Shown here: piece by piece, positions 63,664-64,000 of the stretch | How positions within the stretch are numbered: the first letter of the stretch is position 1 | Layout of the letters: every line of letters begins with the position of its first letter | Source of the DNA: Acholeplasmatales bacterium | GTDB lineage: Bacteria; Bacillota_I; Bacilli_A; ML615J-28; CAG-313 | Direction of reading: 5' to 3' | Length of the DNA: 64,000 bases | NCBI GenBank assembly: GCA_003539625.1 | Contig: DPOU01000009.1 | Coordinates: 48,808-112,807 of the forward strand | Position numbers and translations under genes: made by a program | The notes under the pieces: generated by a model | The model's input: only the letters and a program-made list of their open reading frames with translations | What the model was told of the DNA's origin: nothing | Databases searched by the model: none

Positions 63664-64000
63664 AAGCTATCCTCCTATAAAGCAGATGGTTGGGACGCAT
63701 CAAAACATAATAATACTTTAATTATATATGATATCTCAAGTGTTAGCAGCATTTTTTCTATATATCGTAACAACGCCATCACAAATCTCAAATATATTTA
63801 TAGCCTCTTTCATAGCTTTCTCCCCATTAATGATTATAGTACAATAGGTAATTCACATTTTATTCTCCTAAATGCTTTTTACATACAGGTATTTTTATTT
63901 AGAAGATATTTGTAATAAACATATTGATAAGTCATCTCCGCTACCGTTTTGAGATAGTTTCGGCAAAAATTCCGCCGTTTCCTGCAACAGTTCATAAACA
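63664..64000. other. Upstream region of the WYL gene and window edge
   Basis: Contains the WYL promoter region (TTGAGA and TATTAT, 18 apart on the - strand) and a 25-codon frame with GGGGAG before ATG (MKEAINIFEICDG) that may be a gene remnant. From 64000 to 63895 on - an open frame (YELLQETAEFLPKL...) could be the end of a gene entering from outside, but it is too short to assign. Confidence 0.35.

Noticed and set aside
63895..64000. Open - strand frame at the right edge (YELLQETAEFLPKL...)
   Set aside because: About 34 codons, no start in the window and no recognised family; kept only as a remark in the edge region.

Overview
The window comes from a low-GC, AT-rich Gram-positive bacterium: Bacillota, most likely an anaerobic, spore-forming lineage of class Bacilli. 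The grounds are Bacillus-like gene order (dnaG-rpoD, cmk/rpsA-der-gpsA, rplU-prp-rpmA-obg, mutSL-miaA, spoIIM-xerD-deoB, dacB-spmA-spmB-rluB), an oxygen-sensitive class III ribonucleotide reductase, a 2x[4Fe-4S] ferredoxin, lipobox lipoproteins, and sporulation-family genes (spoVIF-like, spoIIM, spmA, spmB, dacB). The standard code fits: Trp is TGG throughout and TGA is used as a stop. No rRNA, tRNA or CRISPR array was seen.

Layout. 1-37.5 kb: almost every gene is on the + strand. It holds dnaG (cut by the window edge), rpoD, trmK, a Nif3 protein, topoisomerase IV (parE-parC), an in-frame cmk-rpsA fusion, der, gpsA, a large InlB-repeat surface lipoprotein split by a frameshift, the tldD/tldE protease pair, a membrane-bound XRE regulator with a lipoprotein, proS, a 5'-nucleotidase lipoprotein, nrdD-nrdG, lepA, hemW, spoIIM, xerD, deoB and a lipase-like hydrolase. 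37.5-38.2 kb: a 700-base gene-free stretch carries a near-perfect Firmicutes dif site at 37786-37813. 38.2-57.3 kb: almost every gene is on the - strand. It holds a PHP phosphatase, a degenerate Fic-like protein, PAP2, rluB, spmB-spmA-dacB, miaA-mutL-mutS, an ECF S-component, the rplU-prp-rpmA-obg operon behind an L21 leader, a lipid/glycan operon (CrtO-like, PlsC-like, GT8), a divergent XRE regulator and a MATE exporter. Genes converge on dif, so the window spans the replication terminus, with XerD about 2.4 kb away.

57.3-59.4 kb is decaying accessory DNA: a membrane-flavodoxin gene and an alpha/beta hydrolase, both with several inactivating lesions. From about 59.7 kb to the end, composition becomes visibly more GC-rich with different codon use. 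The genes there (LtrC/ArdC-like plus serine-recombinase chimera, HTH protein, sigma-70 region 4 protein, zinc ribbon, LexA-like repressor, WYL regulator) look like one end of an integrative conjugative element acquired from another Bacillota.

The most interesting non-gene signals are: (1) the dif/strand-switch/xerD arrangement; (2) a recurring 45-nt palindromic element with fixed spacing that sits in the 5' leaders of lepA and the XRE-lipoprotein operon directly before the Shine-Dalgarno, plus one orphan copy and one degenerate copy, a candidate undescribed cis-regulatory RNA; (3) the cmk-rpsA fusion that keeps an internal ribosome binding site; (4) a structured non-coding block in the mobile element; and (5) a leaderless-looking regulator promoter with operator-like repeats.
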